Assembly (NCBI RefSeq): GCF_001425385.1
Contig: NZ_LMQO01000003.1
Location: forward strand, 310,001-374,000
DNA: 64,000 nt
Direction of reading: 5' to 3'
Source of the DNA: Sphingomonas sp. Leaf407
GTDB lineage: Bacteria > Pseudomonadota > Alphaproteobacteria > Sphingomonadales > Sphingomonadaceae
The translations under genes were made by a program, and so were the position numbers. Shown here one piece after another: positions 61,223 through 64,000 of this stretch. Position 1 is the stretch's first letter. Each line of letters opens with the position of its first letter. The notes below the pieces were generated by a model that was not told the origin of the DNA, did not search any database, and saw only the letters and a program-made list of their open reading frames with translations.

Positions 61223-61855
61223 TCAGTCGGCCGGTGGCAGCGGCGCGTCCTTTTCCAGTTGCAACCCGTGGCGCAGCAACATCGGAATGTTCGCCCCGGC
61301 GAACAGCAGCGTCAGCGGGACCGCGCCCCACAGCTTGAACCCGACCCAGAAATCCCACGACGAGTGCCGCCACACGACCTCGTTCAGCACCGCCATGAAT
61401 GCGAAGAAGCCGGCCCAGTTGATCGTCAGCTTGCGCCATCCGGTGGCGCTGAGCCCCGGATAGGCCGTCTCCAGCATCTGTTGCAGCAGCGGGCGGCCCG
61501 TCACCACCCCGAAGGTCAGGATCGAGGCGAACATCGCATAGACGATCGTCGGCTTCATCTTGAGGAAGGTATCGTCGCGGAAATAGAGCGTCAGCGCGCC
61601 GAACACGATGACGAGGCCCGCCGACAGCCACAGCATCGGCGAGACATGGCCGGTCTTCCATTTCGACACGATGATCGAGATCAGACTGGCGATCATGAAC
61701 GCGATGCTGGCGATGATGACCTGCGCCAGCGAATCGACCATGTCGGGCAGCGACAGCTTCGACGCCAGTAGATTGGCGACGAAGAACACGCCGAGCGGCC
61801 CATAGTCGAGCGCCATGCGGAACAACGGCGAGGCGGGTTTCGGAGCGGTCGTCAT
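61223..61855 (-). CDS. yciB: Septation protein A / YciB family membrane protein
   Basis: A 210-residue inner-membrane protein with five to six hydrophobic segments and the IspZ/YciB family pattern: LDYGPLGVFFVANLLAS near the N-terminus, GALTLYFRDDTFLKMKPTIVY in the middle, GWRKLTINWAGFFAFMAVLNEVVWR and DFWVGFKLWGAVPLTLLFAGANIPMLL at the end. It is linked to cell envelope synthesis and intracellular septation. Its start overlaps the ftsY stop (ATGA), the third gene of mtaB-ftsY-yciB. Confidence 0.94.
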   Translation of the reverse strand: MTTAPKPASPLFRMALDYGPLGVFFVANLLASKLSLPDMVDSLAQVIIASIAFMIASLISIIVSKWKTGHVSPMLWLSAGLVIVFGALTLYFRDDTFLKMKPTIVYAMFASILTFGVVTGRPLLQQMLETAYPGLSATGWRKLTINWAGFFAFMAVLNEVVWRHSSWDFWVGFKLWGAVPLTLLFAGANIPMLLRHGLQLEKDAPLPPAD

Positions 61856-62781
61856 TTGCGCACCCGTTCGACGCCGGCGATGATGCGGGATACTTCGTTG
61901 GCGTCGAAACCGCGCAGGTCGTCGGCCGTCTCGCCCACGCCGATCGCGTGGATCGGCAGGCCGAATTTCTCCGCCGCCGCGACCAGTACGCCGCCGCGCG
62001 CGGTCCCGTCCAGCTTGGTCATGACGAGGCCGGTGACGCCGGCCGTCTCCTTGAACACCTCGATCTGGTTGAGCGCATTCTGACCCGTAGTGGCGTCGAG
62101 CACGAGCACCACGTCATGCGGCGCGGCGGGATTGAGCCGGCCCAGCACGCGGCGGACCTTGGCGAGTTCGTCCATCAGCTCGCGCTTGTTCTGGAGGCGG
62201 CCGGCGGTGTCGACGATCAGCACGTCGATGCCGGTGGCGGTCGCCTGTTTCACCGCTTCATAGACGATGCCGGCGGCGTCGCCGCCTTCCGCCCCGCTGA
62301 CGATCGGCACGCCGATGCGGTCGGCCCAGGTGCGAAGCTGGCCGATCGCGGCGGCGCGGAAGGTGTCGCCCGCCGCCAGCATCACGCCGTAATCCTGATC
62401 GACCAAGGTCTTGGCGAGCTTGGCGATGGTGGTCGTCTTGCCCGAGCCATTGACGCCGATGACGAGGATTACCTGCGGCCGGGGAAACGCCTCGATCTCG
62501 AGCGGGCGGGCGACCGGGGCCAGCACCTTCTCGATCTCCTCGGCGACCACCAGGCGGATGCCCAGTTCCTCCATGTTGCGTTCATATTGCCCGTCGGCCA
62601 GCCGGGCGCGGACCCGCGCGGCGGTGGCGGGGCCGAGGTCGGACGCGATCAGCGCTTCCTCGATCTCGTCCAGCGTCGCATCGTCGAGGCGTGCGGCAGA
62701 GAGGCCGACGAGGTTGCCGGTCAGGCGGTCGGAGGTTTTTTTCAGACCGCCGAGCAGGCGTTCGTGCCACGAAAGGCTCAT
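61852..62781 (-). CDS. ftsY: Signal recognition particle receptor FtsY
   Basis: The SRP receptor GTPase that targets membrane proteins to SecYEG. The 309-residue protein has the helical N domain (WHERLLGGLKKTSDRLTGNL, LDEIEEALIASDLG) and the NG GTPase domain: G1 GVNGSGKTTTIAKLA, DTFRAAAIGQLRTWADR, DTAGRLQNKRELMDEL, and TKLDGTARGG. The acidic A domain of E. coli FtsY is missing, as in many Alphaproteobacteria. The ATG at 62781 overlaps the mtaB stop (ATGA); a longer frame upstream is antisense-like. Confidence 0.95.
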   Translation of the reverse strand: MSLSWHERLLGGLKKTSDRLTGNLVGLSAARLDDATLDEIEEALIASDLGPATAARVRARLADGQYERNMEELGIRLVVAEEIEKVLAPVARPLEIEAFPRPQVILVIGVNGSGKTTTIAKLAKTLVDQDYGVMLAAGDTFRAAAIGQLRTWADRIGVPIVSGAEGGDAAGIVYEAVKQATATGIDVLIVDTAGRLQNKRELMDELAKVRRVLGRLNPAAPHDVVLVLDATTGQNALNQIEVFKETAGVTGLVMTKLDGTARGGVLVAAAEKFGLPIHAIGVGETADDLRGFDANEVSRIIAGVERVRK

Positions 62782-63989
62782 AGGGGCATACCGATCAAGC
62801 GATCGCCTTCGACATGGGTGAGCCGCGCGGACACGATCGTGCCGGGCGGCGAGGGGGGAAGGAGGACGTCGGCGAAGCCGGGCGTGTGCCCGCGCGTGCC
62901 GGGCCGTTCGACGAGGATGGCGGCAGTGGTGCCGACCTGCCCCTGCAACCAGCGCTGACGCCGTGTGGCGGCGGCGGCGCGCAGGCGATCGGCGCGACCC
63001 TTGGCGACCGGTGGCGGCACCTGCGGCATCCGCGCGGCGGGGGTGCGGGCGCGGGGGCTGTAGGGAAAGATATGCGCGTGGACGATGTCGCAGTCGTCGA
63101 TCAGCGCGAGGCTGTTCGCGGCCATCACCTCGTCCTCGGTCGGGAAGCCGGCGATGAGGTCGGCACCGATTGCGATCTCGCCGCGCGCGGTTTTGAGTCG
63201 GTCGACCAGCGCGACCGCATCGGCGCGGCTGTGGCGACGGCGCATGCGCTTGAGGACCATGTCGTCGCCCGCCTGGAACGACAGATGGACGTGCGGCATC
63301 ACGCGCGGCTCGGTCGTCAGCAACTCGAACAGCAGCGGATCGATAACCGCCGGGTCGAGCGACGAGAGCCGTAGGCGGGCAAGCGCGGTGCGCGCGAGGA
63401 TCGCCGCGACCAGACTGCCGAGGCGCGGCATGCCGGTCAGATCGTCGCCGTAGCTCGACAGGTCGACGCCGGTCAGCACGACCTCGCCATGGCCCGCATC
63501 GACCAGCGCCGCGACCTGCGCGACGATGCCGTCGATCGTGGCCGAGCGCGACGGGCCGCGCCCGGCGGGAATGGCGCAGAAGGTACAGGCGTGGTCGCAC
63601 CCATTCTGCACCTCGACGAAGGCGCGGGTCTGGCCCGAGAACCCGGCCGACAGGTGCGGCGCGGTGTCGAGCACGCGGTCGATGGTGCGCACGACCACCG
63701 GATCGGTAGAGGCCCATGCAGCGGGTTTCAGCTTGTCCGAATTGCCGATCACCCGGTCGACTTCGGCCATGGCGGCGAAGGCGGCGGGATCGATCTGCGC
63801 GGCGCAGCCGGTGACGATCAGTTCGGCATCCGGCCGTTCGCGGCGCGCGCGGCGGATCGCGCGGCGGGTGCTGGCGACCGCATCGTTGGTGACGGCGCAA
63901 CTGTTGACCACTACCGCGTCACGGGTCCCCAGCATCGCGCGGATCGCATCGCTTTCGGCGATGTTCAGCCGGCAGCCGAGCGTTATCAT
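62778..63989 (-). CDS. mtaB: tRNA (t6A37)-methylthiotransferase MtaB (5' end near window edge)
   Basis: A radical-SAM methylthiotransferase that turns t6A37 into ms2t6A37. It has the N-terminal UPF0004 domain with cysteines in LGCRLN, NSCAVT and TGCAAQ, the radical-SAM C-x3-C-x2-C in NGCDHACTFCAIPAGRG, and a C-terminal TRAM-like stretch (VERPGTRGHTPGFADV...). The visible ATG at 63989 begins MITLGCRLN; homologues usually have a few more N-terminal residues and the frame stays open to the right edge, so the true start may lie outside. Coupled to ftsY. Confidence 0.92.
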   Translation of the reverse strand: MITLGCRLNIAESDAIRAMLGTRDAVVVNSCAVTNDAVASTRRAIRRARRERPDAELIVTGCAAQIDPAAFAAMAEVDRVIGNSDKLKPAAWASTDPVVVRTIDRVLDTAPHLSAGFSGQTRAFVEVQNGCDHACTFCAIPAGRGPSRSATIDGIVAQVAALVDAGHGEVVLTGVDLSSYGDDLTGMPRLGSLVAAILARTALARLRLSSLDPAVIDPLLFELLTTEPRVMPHVHLSFQAGDDMVLKRMRRRHSRADAVALVDRLKTARGEIAIGADLIAGFPTEDEVMAANSLALIDDCDIVHAHIFPYSPRARTPAARMPQVPPPVAKGRADRLRAAAATRRQRWLQGQVGTTAAILVERPGTRGHTPGFADVLLPPSPPGTIVSARLTHVEGDRLIGMPL

Positions 63990-64000
63990 GGTGGGACCAA

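Overview
The window reads as chromosomal DNA of a sphingomonad (Alphaproteobacteria, Sphingomonas or a close relative). Supporting signs are the very high G+C content with strong third-position bias, a MucR-type regulator, the CckA-CtrA phosphotransferase ChpT, a TonB-dependent receptor, a short FtsY, the tsaB-rimI-mucR-fur order, and many dispersed GC-rich palindromes. There is no prophage, transposase, CRISPR array or plasmid gene. This is a core-genome stretch in which the interest lies in operon architecture, regulatory sites and intergenic repeats.

Layout. 1-4.7 kb: end of tamB (outer-membrane assembly) and a secreted purple-acid-phosphatase-like enzyme. 4.8-7 kb: glnB-glnA nitrogen module with a near-consensus sigma-54 promoter and two tandem NtrC-like dyads. 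7-15.2 kb: map, a CinA-like protein, a FadR-type regulator with a galactose-dehydrogenase-like oxidoreductase, then a leftward run nfu, nitroreductase, tsaB, rimI, mucR, fur, acyltransferase, and a Crp-type regulator. 15.3-26.3 kb: M16 peptidase, MFS pump, TonB receptor, small phosphatase with acyl-CoA synthetase, and gamma-glutamyltransferase. 26.3-33.5 kb: a tRNA-Met fragment, a DUF4197 lipoprotein, a rightward run dnaJ-like, yihY, fabI, GNAT, aroC, then a Pro/Thr-rich secreted protein and purA sharing a terminator. 33.5-42 kb: hemerythrin-like protein, FAH-family enzyme, trehalase, nucleoside hydrolase, Hsp70-like protein, dnaX-ybaB. 42-46.4 kb: mtgA, rpoH, rluD, a JAMM protease overlapping chpT. 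46.8-52.6 kb: a compact chemotaxis operon cheA-W-Y-B-R with a CtrA-like box before cheA. 52.7-55.8 kb: an amidase, RNase P RNA, a J-domain protein with a thioredoxin-fold ferredoxin, and a periplasmic protein. 55.9-60.3 kb: an enlarged phage-shock (Psp) operon. 60.4-64 kb: superoxide dismutase, then mtaB-ftsY-yciB.

The best candidate for an underdescribed system is the Psp locus. pspF diverges from a sigma-54 promoter that drives a 46-residue membrane ORF, pspA, pspB, pspC, four further small membrane/coiled-coil proteins and probably sufE. PspC and three of the four extra proteins end in a related motif (E-R-I-x-T-D followed by E-I-D/E-x-L), and two of them share R-x-K-x-G-Y-P-L-D, so the operon seems to have grown by duplication around one interaction module.

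The second theme is the intergenic repeats. There are three complete copies of a 107-bp inverted repeat, two other palindrome families, and a 28-nt element with a tandem TGTAAACTT core found twice 33 kb apart. Start codons were moved from the longest possible reading frame where a ribosome-binding site, family length or overlap argued for it. Database and folding checks could not be run, so names rest on motif recognition.
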